A DNA stretch of 50,561 bases from an uncultured Acidobacteriia bacterium (GTDB taxonomy: Bacteria > Acidobacteriota > Terriglobia > Bryobacterales > Bryobacteraceae), in NCBI GenBank assembly GCA_903925015.1, contig CAIYDY010000377.1, positions 1-50,561 on the forward strand. Reading direction: 5' to 3'. This document shows positions 22,477-30,916 of the stretch, in pieces. Below the pieces are notes generated by a model. The model did no database searches. It saw only the letters and a list, made by a program, of their open reading frames with translations, and had not been told where the DNA came from. Both the position numbers and the translations under genes were made by a program. Every line of letters begins with the position of its first letter. Position 1 is the stretch's first letter.

Positions 22477-24384
22477 GTGCATACTTGCGCCACATTTGTG
22501 CCGGAAATTCCCGCTGGACGCGCCAGGATCTTGGCTGGCGTCGCCGCATGGCTGCTGTCCGTTGCCTTTTTGACCCAGACCTTGGCTGCCCAAACTTTGC
22601 AAGAACCTGCGTCCTCCGATTTGGTATGGAGCCGGATTGGCGGAACGGTCGTCGCGTCCGGCTTGGCATCCCCCTCCACTGGCCCGGTTGCGACAGTATG
22701 GTTCGCGGCAAATGGTCGGCGAATCCTGGCCCAAACGGCTGCCGGTCGTGTTTTCGAGACGTCCGACCTATCGCACTGGCGCCTGAATACTTCCGACGCT
22801 CCGGTCGAGGCCCGGACGGCGGCAGGGGCATTGCCGCTGCCCGAGCCAGGCGCAAAGGTTCTAGCCGCCGCCCGCTCCCGCCTGTATGCCGCCACTGACT
22901 CCAACCTCTATTCCTCCGAGGACAACGGCCGCACGTGGCTCAACTTGACGGGCTTCAACGGACGTTCGATCATTGGCGGGGGCTTCACGGCCTTGACGGT
23001 TTCGCCCACAAACCCTTCCGAGCTTGTGGCTGCAAACGGATTTGGCATCTGGAGATCCTTGGATTCCGGGCTTTCGTGGCGCGGCATCCATGAGGACCTT
23101 CCGAATCTTGGCGTCCGGAAGCTTCTAACATCCCGATCCGTCCTGCTGGAGGATGGCCTGATAGCGTCAATCGCCGTTGGCACTTGGTCGCAAGTGGAAG
23201 CGGCCGACCCGGAACAGGCGCTGCTGTCACGGCTCGCGCTTCAGAGCCGACGATCCTTTGCCAGCGCAGTCCAATCCGGGCAACATCTCTACGCTGGTAC
23301 CTCCGACGGCCGGCTCTTCTCGTCCCGCGACAACGGGGCAACCTGGATGGAATCTCCACGCCCTTCAACAGCCCCGATTGACCGGCTGTGGGTGGATGAC
23401 ACGCGGACCGACTCCGCGCTGGCCGTGTCGGGCTCCAGGCTCCTGCGCACCACCAACGGCGGCCTCTTCTGGGACGACGTCACGGGATCGCTCCCCAGTG
23501 CCGCCATCCACGGCGTGGTTGCGGACCGATCGGGCGGAGTTGTCTATGTGGCCACCGACCGTGGCCTGTTTCTGGGCACTCTGTCGTTGGACGCCGCCGG
23601 ACCGGCTGCGTCGGAATGGCGGAGCGTATCCCGCAATTTGCCGGTCGCGGCAGTTTGGGATGTTCGCCTTGGGTTGGACAATACATTAACCGTCGCATTG
23701 GATGGCTATGGCGTGTTCGAAACCACGGCACCACACCGTACCCGGAGCATCCGGATTCTGAACGGTGCGGACATGACGGAGCGGGCGGCCGCCCCCGGAT
23801 CACTGGTGGGCGTGCAAGGTGCCGACGTTCGCCGCGCCATGGTCGGTGGGGTGAATTGGCCCGTGCTGGGGTCCACGGACCGAAACTCCCAGTTGCAGGT
23901 GCCGTTCGAGAGCGTCGCCGGCATTTACCAGATTTCCATGGAAGGTCCAACCGGCCGCTGGTCCGCCCCGCTGGCGGTAAAGGAGGCCTCGCCGGCCATT
24001 TTTGTGGATTCCGATGGAGCCCCCCTCCTGCTGGACGCAGCCAGCGGACTGGTTATGGACCCGTCGGCGGCAATCCACGCAAGTTCCACGATCCAGTTGC
24101 TGACCACAGGTCTTGGCAAGGTGACGCCCGACTGGCCAACCGGACTTGCCGCCCCGTTCGATGCCCCACCGGCCGTGCGTGGTACCGTGACGGCCTATCT
24201 GGACGGCACTCCCGTTGAAGTAACGCGCGCAACCCTGGCCCCAGGCTATGTGGGCTATTACATTGTGGAACTTCGGATTCCCGCAATCCTCAACCGTGGT
24301 GCCTCGGAACTCAGGCTCTCCATGAATGGCGAGGAGAGCAATCGGGTCCGCCTCTATCTTGAGCCGGAACTTGCGGCCAAGTAA
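22477..24384 (+). CDS. Secreted Asp-box propeller with C-terminal TIGR03437-like domain
   Basis: This 635-residue protein has an N-terminal signal segment (about 12-36). It then has a BNR/sialidase-like propeller with at least four Asp-box motifs of S-x-D-x-G-x-T-W type: SSEDNGRTWLNL, RSLDSGLSWRGI, SSRDNGATWMES and TTNGGLFWDDV. From about residue 415 a separate beta domain starts at ILNGADMTERAAAPGSLVGV and runs to VRLYLEP; its layout (an opening N-G-A plus P-G-S-L-V-G, and a TGLG segment) is the 'Solibacter' C-terminal domain found in huge numbers in this lineage. The start is GTG with AGGAT 8 nt upstream. A catalytic sialidase site is not evident, so binding or an extracellular matrix role is more likely. 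Confidence 0.85.
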   Translation: MHTCATFVPEIPAGRARILAGVAAWLLSVAFLTQTLAAQTLQEPASSDLVWSRIGGTVVASGLASPSTGPVATVWFAANGRRILAQTAAGRVFETSDLSHWRLNTSDAPVEARTAAGALPLPEPGAKVLAAARSRLYAATDSNLYSSEDNGRTWLNLTGFNGRSIIGGGFTALTVSPTNPSELVAANGFGIWRSLDSGLSWRGIHEDLPNLGVRKLLTSRSVLLEDGLIASIAVGTWSQVEAADPEQALLSRLALQSRRSFASAVQSGQHLYAGTSDGRLFSSRDNGATWMESPRPSTAPIDRLWVDDTRTDSALAVSGSRLLRTTNGGLFWDDVTGSLPSAAIHGVVADRSGGVVYVATDRGLFLGTLSLDAAGPAASEWRSVSRNLPVAAVWDVRLGLDNTLTVALDGYGVFETTAPHRTRSIRILNGADMTERAAAPGSLVGVQGADVRRAMVGGVNWPVLGSTDRNSQLQVPFESVAGIYQISMEGPTGRWSAPLAVKEASPAIFVDSDGAPLLLDAASGLVMDPSAAIHASSTIQLLTTGLGKVTPDWPTGLAAPFDAPPAVRGTVTAYLDGTPVEVTRATLAPGYVGYYIVELRIPAILNRGASELRLSMNGEESNRVRLYLEPELAAK

Positions 24385-25309
24385 GGGCACAACCGGTTTC
24401 CCGGACGAACGCTCGATCACCGAGCATCTTCGCCGGATCGCTGTGATTCCGCCCTCATCGCAAGTGGTGGTGGGAATTGGCGACGACTGCGCGGTCTACC
24501 GTCCGGAGGGTTCCGCCGAGGATCTCCTTTTTACCACCGACCTGTTTATTGAGGGCGTCCACTTTCTTCCTGAAACCCACTCCGCCGCCGACATTGCGAG
24601 AAAGGCGTTGGCGCGCGGGCTCAGCGACATCGCAGCCATGGGTGGCGCCGCCAGAATTTGCCTCGTCTCGTTGTGTGTGCCGAGATGGTCAGACGACGAG
24701 TGGCTTCGTCTGTTCTTCGCCGAACTTGTGTCCGATGCCTCCCGCGCGGGAGCAGTCCTTGCCGGCGGCGACCTCTCCCATGCCGATACCTTGGCATGCG
24801 ACATCGTAGTTTGCGGAGGCGTGCCGCAAGGCCGCTCGTTCCTACGCAGTGGTGCTAGGCCAGGCGACCAGATTTGGGTTTCGGGAACTCTGGGTGGATC
24901 CGCCATGGGGCTCGAAACCGGGCAAGGCGCCGCGTGGGAGCGACATTTGAATCCCCAACCCCGCTTGGCACTTGCCAGTCACCTCCAGTTCGGCGAGTCG
25001 AGGCCCACCGCGGCGATCGACATCAGCGACGGACTATCGTTGGATCTGCATCGGCTCTGTTCGGCATCGGGAGTCGCGGCGGAGATCACGGACCCTCCGC
25101 AGTTTCCCGGTGCAACGTTGGCCCAGGCTCTCCACGGTGGCGAGGAATACGAGCTGATGTTTACCATGCCTCCCGGACACAGCCTGCCATTCCAGTTCCA
25201 AGGTCTTCCGCTTACGCCCATTGGGATAATTCAGGAAGGCCCACCCGGTCGCATCCTCCACAATGGTCGGTTGGTGGAGCCACTGGGATACGACCATTTC
25301 CGCAACTGA
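24371..25309 (+). CDS. thiL: Thiamine-monophosphate kinase
   Basis: ThiL phosphorylates thiamine monophosphate to the active cofactor thiamine diphosphate in the cytosol. The motifs are VVVGIGDDCAVYRP, LLFTTDLFIEGVHF, the conserved ALARGLSDIAAMGG, VLAGGDLSHAD, RSGARPGDQIWVSG and AAIDISDGLSLDL. About 312 residues is normal for ThiL. The start is uncertain: TTG at 24371 puts the conserved ERSITEHLRRI near the N-terminus, while ATG at 24326 would add 15 residues and overlap the propeller gene by 59 nt. No thiamine riboswitch is visible, as expected for a gene translated in the wake of another. Confidence 0.9.
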   Translation: MRPSKGTTGFPDERSITEHLRRIAVIPPSSQVVVGIGDDCAVYRPEGSAEDLLFTTDLFIEGVHFLPETHSAADIARKALARGLSDIAAMGGAARICLVSLCVPRWSDDEWLRLFFAELVSDASRAGAVLAGGDLSHADTLACDIVVCGGVPQGRSFLRSGARPGDQIWVSGTLGGSAMGLETGQGAAWERHLNPQPRLALASHLQFGESRPTAAIDISDGLSLDLHRLCSASGVAAEITDPPQFPGATLAQALHGGEEYELMFTMPPGHSLPFQFQGLPLTPIGIIQEGPPGRILHNGRLVEPLGYDHFRN

Positions 25310-25341
25310 AGCCATTCTCACGACGCCATTTCACAACACCA

Positions 25342-26265
25342 ATGCCCGTAACCATTGAAAAACAAGCCTGGGGCGGCTGGCCCAATTGCTACCGGATCGC
25401 CAACGATGCGATCGAACTGATATTGACCTCCGACATCGGGCCGCGCATCATGCATTGCGGCTTCCTCGGAAGCCGGAATTTCTTCAAGGTCTTCGAGGAC
25501 CAAATGGGGAAATCCGGCGAACCGGACTGGCAGTTTCGTGGTGGACACCGGGTCTGGCTGGCACCTGAGGACCGGCATCGTACCTACCAACCGGACAACT
25601 TGCCCGCCGAAATCCAGATCGACGGCAATGTGGTGACTGCAACCCAGCAGGTGGAGCCTGTCACAGGATTGCGGAAGCAACTGGTGATTCGGGTCGCCGA
25701 CGCCGGAGCGAAGGTCGAAGTGGAACACCGGATGCAGAACACTTTGCCCACACCAGTGACCGTATCTGCATGGGTTCTCACAATGCTGGCACCTGGCGGG
25801 ACCGCAGTCACCGGGTTCCCGCCCCGCGGCTCGCACGCCGAGCACCTCGCTCCCACCAACCCCCTCGTCATGTGGGCCTTTACAGATCTGCGGGATCCGC
25901 GTTGGACGTTTCTGGAGAAATACCTCGTCCTTCGCCATGACCCGGCCAATCAGGACCACACCAAACTCGGCCACTTCAACACCGATACATGGGGCGCTTA
26001 TCTGCTGGGCTCGGAACTCTTCCTGAAGAGCTACCGGGCCGATTCGGCCCTGCCCTATCCCGACATGGGCTGTTCATACGAGACCTTTGCGAGCGCGGAC
26101 ATGTTGGAGATCGAGACTTTGGGGCCTTTGACGGTACTTCAACCCGGCGAGTGGGTCTCGCACACGGAGAATTGGTGGCTCCATCGCGGCGTCTCCATTT
26201 CCGAATGGACGGACCAAGGGTTGGACTCCGCACTGCTGCCGCTGCTTGCCGCACGGTCCGAATAG
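25342..26265 (+). CDS. Galactose mutarotase-like fold protein
   Basis: This 307-residue protein looks like the large beta-supersandwich of aldose 1-epimerase/DUF4380-like proteins. Its pattern is NCYRIANDAIELILTSDIGP, RIMHCGF, GGHRVWLAPEDRH, VEVEHRMQN and LQPGEWVSHTENWWL. The conserved HRVW and RIMH segments face the sugar in relatives. There is no signal peptide. Start at ATG 25342, 32 nt after thiL. It precedes the UDP-glucose dehydrogenase gene by 36 nt, which suits a role in sugar metabolism, but substrate and activity are not known. Confidence 0.75.
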   Translation: MPVTIEKQAWGGWPNCYRIANDAIELILTSDIGPRIMHCGFLGSRNFFKVFEDQMGKSGEPDWQFRGGHRVWLAPEDRHRTYQPDNLPAEIQIDGNVVTATQQVEPVTGLRKQLVIRVADAGAKVEVEHRMQNTLPTPVTVSAWVLTMLAPGGTAVTGFPPRGSHAEHLAPTNPLVMWAFTDLRDPRWTFLEKYLVLRHDPANQDHTKLGHFNTDTWGAYLLGSELFLKSYRADSALPYPDMGCSYETFASADMLEIETLGPLTVLQPGEWVSHTENWWLHRGVSISEWTDQGLDSALLPLLAARSE

Positions 26266-26301
26266 ACCGCACAACCGGGCCGAATAAACTGGTAGTAGCA
26301 A

Positions 26302-27702
26302 ATGCGAGTCACAGTTATCGGAACGGGCTATGTTGGCACAGTCACGGGAGCGTGCCTTGCCTGCCTTGGACATCGTGTCACCTGCGTCGACACCGACCAA
26401 GCAAAGATCGAGAAATTGCGCGCCGGTGAATCGCCGATCTACGAACCTGGGCTGGAGGAATTGATCGCCTTGGCCCACACCAGCGGCGGAATTGATTTCC
26501 AGACGGACCTTTCCGACCCGGTGCGTGAAAGCGACGTGATCTTCATTGCCGTCGGTACCCCGCCCCTGCCCTCGGGCGAATCGAATCTCAGCTATCTGGA
26601 GGCGGCCGCCCGCGGAATCGGACGGTCCATGGACTCGACGAAGTTTCGTGTGGTGGTGAACAAGTCAACCGTGCCGGTCGGCACCGGGAATTTGGTCCAA
26701 GCCTTGGTGCGCGAAGGCATAGCGGAGTCCGGAGCTGCGGGTGAAGTCGCATTCGGCGTTGCCAGCAACCCGGAGTTCCTCCGGGAGGGCTCCGCGATTC
26801 ACGATTCTCTCTACCCCGACCGAATCGTGCTCGGTGCCGAAGAAGCGCCGACTCTGGAACTGATGCGGGCACTGTACCAACCCTTGGCAACCCAGAGTTT
26901 TGAGGCCCCCGTTTTCGCCCCCCGTCCTGCGAGTATGCCACCTGTGGCCGTGGTATCAACCACGCTCACAAGTGCGGAGATGATCAAGTACTCCGCAAAT
27001 GCGTTTCTTACGGTCAAGATTGGCTTCGCGAACGAAATCGCCAATATCTGTGAACGTGTGGGTGCGGATGTGACGGAGGTGATGCTCGGCATCGGCCTCG
27101 ATACACGAATCGGCTCGAAATTCCTCAACGCCGGCCTTGGCTGGGGCGGGAGTTGCTTCGGCAAGGACGTCAGCTCCTTACTGCACACTGCGGGCGAGTA
27201 CGGCTACAAGGCGCACCTGCTGGAAGCGTCCCTGACGGTGAACAACAACCAACGGCAAGTGATTGTGCAGCGGTTGCAGGAGAGGCTGGGGATTTTGAAG
27301 GGACGCACCATCGCTCTCCTCGGCTTGGCCTTCAAACCCAATACAGATGACTTGCGCGATGCGCCCAGCCTGCTAATCGCCGACAAGCTGATCCGCATGG
27401 GAGCCCGGATCAAGGCCTTTGATCCGGTCGCGATGGACGCGTGCCGTATCCACCATGCCTCCCTCAACATCCAATATTGTCCCGACGCACTCAGTGCGGT
27501 GGATAAGGCCGACGCTGTGGTCCTGGTCACTGAATGGCCGGAGTTCGGGGATCTGGATTTGGCGCAAGTCGCCGCCAAGATGGCCCAGCCTGTGCTCATC
27601 GATGGACGCAATCTGTTCAATCCCGAAAGGGCACGTGCGGCTGGATTTGCGTATGAGGGCATTGGCCGCCCAAGACGACGGCAAAGCGGCGCGGGACGGT
27701 AA
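26302..27702 (+). CDS. UDP-glucose 6-dehydrogenase
   Basis: This 466-residue protein is a UDP-glucose/GDP-mannose dehydrogenase. It oxidises UDP-glucose to UDP-glucuronate with two NAD+, feeding polysaccharide synthesis. The N-terminal Rossmann fold starts MRVTVIGTGYVGTVTGACLA with Asp in CVDTD for NAD+. The catalytic Cys285 lies in LGWGGSCFGKD, and the hinge helix and UDP-binding C-terminal domain (LLGLAFKPNTDDLRDAPS) follow. Length and motifs match bacterial Ugd. The stop codon overlaps the cmk ATG by one base (TAATG). Confidence 0.93.
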   Translation: MRVTVIGTGYVGTVTGACLACLGHRVTCVDTDQAKIEKLRAGESPIYEPGLEELIALAHTSGGIDFQTDLSDPVRESDVIFIAVGTPPLPSGESNLSYLEAAARGIGRSMDSTKFRVVVNKSTVPVGTGNLVQALVREGIAESGAAGEVAFGVASNPEFLREGSAIHDSLYPDRIVLGAEEAPTLELMRALYQPLATQSFEAPVFAPRPASMPPVAVVSTTLTSAEMIKYSANAFLTVKIGFANEIANICERVGADVTEVMLGIGLDTRIGSKFLNAGLGWGGSCFGKDVSSLLHTAGEYGYKAHLLEASLTVNNNQRQVIVQRLQERLGILKGRTIALLGLAFKPNTDDLRDAPSLLIADKLIRMGARIKAFDPVAMDACRIHHASLNIQYCPDALSAVDKADAVVLVTEWPEFGDLDLAQVAAKMAQPVLIDGRNLFNPERARAAGFAYEGIGRPRRRQSGAGR

Positions 27703-28361
27703 TGTCTACCACGGTGATTGCCATTGATGGTCCGGCTGGCGCCGGTAAAAGCACCATCGCGCGGGAAGTTGCCGGAAGGCTGGATTTCACCTACATCGAT
27801 ACCGGTGCCATGTACCGGGCCGTTGCACTGTTGGGAAGCCGCCGTGGCCTGTCATTCGATGACGTCGCAGAGCTGGAACGGTTGGCGCTCACCGCGGAGA
27901 TAGAATTCCTGCCGGAACGGCGAATTGTGCTGAACGGCGAGGATGTTACCGAGGTTATTCGCACCACGGAGATTTCGTCGGCAGCATCCAAGGTTGCGGC
28001 GTTGGGTCCGGTTCGTGCTGCGCTGGTTGCCCAACAGCGCCGGATGGCCGAATCGCTCAACGTCGTCATGGAAGGGCGGGATATTGGCACAGTGGTCTTT
28101 CCCGATGCCAAGGTCAAAGTCTTTCTGGATGCGGCACCGGAAGAGCGTGCTAGGAGACGCGCAGGTGAATTCCCCGGAATCGCCTTGGAGGAGCTAGCCC
28201 GCCAGATTGCGGAACGCGACAACCGAGACCGGAACAGGGCGGAATCGCCCTTGGTCCAGGCATCTGGAGCGATTGCTCTGGACACCACTGGCTTGGCTAT
28301 TGACCAAGTCGTAAACAAGATTGTTGAAATTGTCCTGGATCGGAAGGAAGATCGTACTTGA
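27702..28361 (+). CDS. cmk: Cytidylate kinase
   Basis: This 219-residue protein phosphorylates CMP and dCMP with ATP. The P-loop is IDGPAGAGKSTIAREVA at residues 7-23, followed by YIDTGAMYRAVALL, the CMP-binding segment with TEVIRTTEISSAASKVAALG, VMEGRDIGTVVFPDAKVKVF and the lid RARRRAGE. These are textbook Cmk motifs at the usual spacing, and the length is standard. It is co-translated with ugd upstream (TAATG) and overlaps the aspartate kinase gene by 4 nt (TTGA). Confidence 0.96.
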   Translation: MSTTVIAIDGPAGAGKSTIAREVAGRLDFTYIDTGAMYRAVALLGSRRGLSFDDVAELERLALTAEIEFLPERRIVLNGEDVTEVIRTTEISSAASKVAALGPVRAALVAQQRRMAESLNVVMEGRDIGTVVFPDAKVKVFLDAAPEERARRRAGEFPGIALEELARQIAERDNRDRNRAESPLVQASGAIALDTTGLAIDQVVNKIVEIVLDRKEDRT

Positions 28362-29761
28362 ACAATTTGCTCGTGATGAAGTTTGGAGGCACCTCGGTTG
28401 GCAATTCTACCCGGATCGCAGCCTCCTGCGCTCTAATCGCCAAGGAAGCGGCCGTCCGCCCTGTGGTTGCAGTCGTTTCGGCGATGTCCAAGGTTACGGA
28501 CCTGCTCCTCGACACCACCAAGCATGCCGAGGCCGGCGACCGTCCAGTGGTGGATCGAAATATTGAGACCCTGCGGAACAGGCATCTCGAAACCGCGCGG
28601 GAACTCTTGTCCGGATCCGAATTGCAGGACGTCGAGGCAGCCATCGGGATTCTGGTGGGTGAATTCCAACGCATTGTGGGTGGCATGGAAATGTTGGCCT
28701 ACCGTCCGCCGCGGGCCGTGGACGAGGCAATTGCGATCGGGGAGCGGTTGTCGTCGGTCCTGGTGGCCGCATACCTCAGGTCGAAGGGAGTTCCGGCCGA
28801 AGCTGTGAACGCCGCCGAGGTGGTGGTCACCGATGCAGTGTTCAATAACGCTTCACCGATCATGGACGCCACTCGGCAAAAAGCCAATTCGCGGTTGGCC
28901 CCGGTGCTGGCCAACGGCATAGTACCGGTCGTCACTGGTTTCAACGGCGCAACGACCGATGGCCGGCCAACAACGCTGGGTCGAGGCGGGTCCGATTTCT
29001 CCGCGTCGATTCTGGCTGCGTCGCTCGATGCCTCAGAACTCTGGATCTGGTCCGACGTGGACGGCATCATGACAGCCGACCCCCGGCTGGTGCCCAACGC
29101 CAAGATCCTGGATGAGATCACCTATGCCGAGGCAGCGGAGTTGGCTTGGGCCGGTGCGAAGGTCCTGCATCCGAGAACCCTGGCTCCCATTGTCGAGCGC
29201 GGAATACCGGTTTGGAGCAAGAATAGTTTTGCGCCGGAGAAACCGGGCACCCGCATCGTTTCCAAGCTTGGCGAAGGCAACGCGGGGGCTCGAGCAGTCA
29301 CGTCGATGGCGAACGTGACACTCGTTTCGCTGGAACCCGCCAATCCCGCTGTCAGTGGAGTCCACGTGATGGCTCGGGCGCTGGATGCTCTTGACCGCGT
29401 GAATGTGGAGATTCTGGCACTTTCAAGCTCCAGTTACCGGCAGAGTTTCTGCTTCTTGGTGCGGAATGACGAGTTGACAAAGTCATTGGAAGCCATAGAA
29501 TCGGCTCTGGCAATCGAAATGGCACACGGTTATGTCCACGAGCCGGAAGTCGACCACAATGTTGGCCTGCTCGCCGTGGTCGGAGAAGGTATGCGTGGCT
29601 TTTCCGGTTTTGCCGGTCGTATCTTCACGGCGATCTCACGCGCAAGCATCAACATCATCGCGATCGCCCAGGGCTCGAACGAATTGACGATCTCCGTCGT
29701 CGTCCGCCGTGACGGATTGGAAAAGGCCGTCCAGGCTGTTCACGCCGAGTGCTCCTTGTAA
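28358..29761 (+). CDS. lysC: Aspartate kinase with C-terminal ACT domains
   Basis: This 467-residue enzyme phosphorylates aspartate, the first step towards lysine, threonine and methionine. The kinase domain begins with KFGGTSVG at residues 8-15 and contains PVVTGFNGAT, LGRGGSDFSASILAASL, WSDVDGIMTADPR and the KVLHPRTL motif. Two ACT regulatory domains follow (VTLVSLEPANPAVSGVHV and VGLLAVVGEGMRGFSG), so feedback inhibition by end products is expected. The start is TTG at 28358 with AAGGA 9 nt upstream; ATG at 28376 would cut the first six residues. It is the monofunctional type, without a homoserine dehydrogenase domain. Confidence 0.93.
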   Translation: MNNLLVMKFGGTSVGNSTRIAASCALIAKEAAVRPVVAVVSAMSKVTDLLLDTTKHAEAGDRPVVDRNIETLRNRHLETARELLSGSELQDVEAAIGILVGEFQRIVGGMEMLAYRPPRAVDEAIAIGERLSSVLVAAYLRSKGVPAEAVNAAEVVVTDAVFNNASPIMDATRQKANSRLAPVLANGIVPVVTGFNGATTDGRPTTLGRGGSDFSASILAASLDASELWIWSDVDGIMTADPRLVPNAKILDEITYAEAAELAWAGAKVLHPRTLAPIVERGIPVWSKNSFAPEKPGTRIVSKLGEGNAGARAVTSMANVTLVSLEPANPAVSGVHVMARALDALDRVNVEILALSSSSYRQSFCFLVRNDELTKSLEAIESALAIEMAHGYVHEPEVDHNVGLLAVVGEGMRGFSGFAGRIFTAISRASINIIAIAQGSNELTISVVVRRDGLEKAVQAVHAECSL

Positions 29762-29767
29762 ACCCCT

Positions 29768-30847
29768 ATGGAACGGATCCTGAATGAACTGAAACGGCTG
29801 CTGGCGGAGCAGGTCGATTCAAACATCGACATCCAGGATATCGATCCCGACGCCCCGCTGCTGGAAAACGGCTTGAACTTGGACTCCGTCGCCATCATTG
29901 ATTTGATTGGTCTGAGCGAAAAGGCTTTCCGGATTGAATTCCGGGAGGATGATCTTTGCATGGACTCGTTCGCGAGTCTGCGGGCGTTGGCGACGGTTAT
30001 CGAGGCCCGACGCGGGGAGACCTTTGACTACATCAAGGAAATCAACACGCTGTGCAGTGAACTCCTTGACTCGCATCGTCCCTTGTTGGCCTTGAAGAAT
30101 ATCCACAGCAAGCGGGATCTCATCCAGGCGATCAAGTTGGATCTGGATAAACTGACCCACGCCCTAATTGAAGTGAGGCAGGGCAGTGCATCGGCTATTC
30201 TCCGGCATTTCTTCGGCGACACCGAAATCGACTATGCCAATATCGAGTCCCGATTGGTGAATGACCGAATCTGCCATGTGGGATTTGAAATTCATGAGCC
30301 GCTGGACTTGGTATTGCACGGCATCCGTCAATGGATCGACCGTAGCAACCGCACAGTCGGTGGCAATATGCGGATCCAGAGCTACTTGCGTTTTCCAGCA
30401 TCCGAAGCATTCCAGAGGCGTGTTGGCGCAATGACGGAGATCATGCGGATAACGCTGGAAGTGGATGGCAGGGGCCTATTGCTGGAATTGTTCGACATCC
30501 ACAGGCCGGTTGACAGTGCATTGGCGACCGGTCCAGCGGCACCCCGGCACCGGAACTTCGCACCCTTGGCGAAGGATGAAACAGCGGGCCCGGAGCATCG
30601 GCAGCGTCTTTCCCAGTTGTTCGCTGCAGATGGAATCTGGCACTACGCGGTGCACGTGCGCCAAGCATCCGATGTAGTAGCGCTACACGGCCAAATGGAG
30701 TCTGTGGTGGCGGCCAATCCCTGCTACCGCATGGCGTATCCGTCACCAGTGAGGAACAGCAACGATGCCTCATTTCATACAAAAGTATTGCGTCTGGCCC
30801 ACGGTGCAACCGAGCGGCTCGAGTTGGAACTCGTCACGCGGGAGTAG
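29768..30847 (+). CDS. Acyl carrier protein fused to an unknown C-terminal domain
   Basis: This 359-residue protein begins with an acyl-carrier-protein domain (residues 1-82). The 4'-phosphopantetheine site is Ser40 in GLNLDSVAIIDLIG, and the second half has the usual FRIEFREDDL and SFASLRALATVI. After a short linker comes a region of about 270 residues that I do not recognise: a helical part (residues 90-160) and a mixed alpha/beta part with HVGFEIHEPL, SYLRFPASEAFQRRVGAM and RGLLLELFDIHRP. No KS, AT, KR or thioesterase motif is visible. It is the last gene of an operon with lysC, 6 nt downstream, and ends before a strong hairpin. It may carry an amino acid or acyl group bound for an unidentified product. 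Confidence 0.8.
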   Translation: MERILNELKRLLAEQVDSNIDIQDIDPDAPLLENGLNLDSVAIIDLIGLSEKAFRIEFREDDLCMDSFASLRALATVIEARRGETFDYIKEINTLCSELLDSHRPLLALKNIHSKRDLIQAIKLDLDKLTHALIEVRQGSASAILRHFFGDTEIDYANIESRLVNDRICHVGFEIHEPLDLVLHGIRQWIDRSNRTVGGNMRIQSYLRFPASEAFQRRVGAMTEIMRITLEVDGRGLLLELFDIHRPVDSALATGPAAPRHRNFAPLAKDETAGPEHRQRLSQLFAADGIWHYAVHVRQASDVVALHGQMESVVAANPCYRMAYPSPVRNSNDASFHTKVLRLAHGATERLELELVTRE

Positions 30848-30864
30848 GGGAAGCCCGAAATGCA

Positions 30865-30894
30865 AACGGGCACTCGCCGAAGCGAGTGCCCGTT
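30865..30894. terminator. Bidirectional terminator between convergent genes
   Basis: AACGGGCACTCGC (30865-30877) and its perfect complement (30882-30894) enclose a CGAA loop. It follows the ACP-fusion gene by 17 nt and precedes, on the minus strand, the end of the PEP-CTERM gene by 22 nt. The tails are only partly U-rich (TTGTT on plus; TTTGCATTT on minus). Confidence 0.8.
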
Positions 30895-30916
30895 GTTCGT
30901 GTGACTGGGATTTGGA

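Noticed and set aside
24385-24475. Thiamine (TPP) riboswitch before thiL
   Set aside because: The region between the propeller stop and the first ThiL motifs is coding and shows no conserved TPP aptamer elements.
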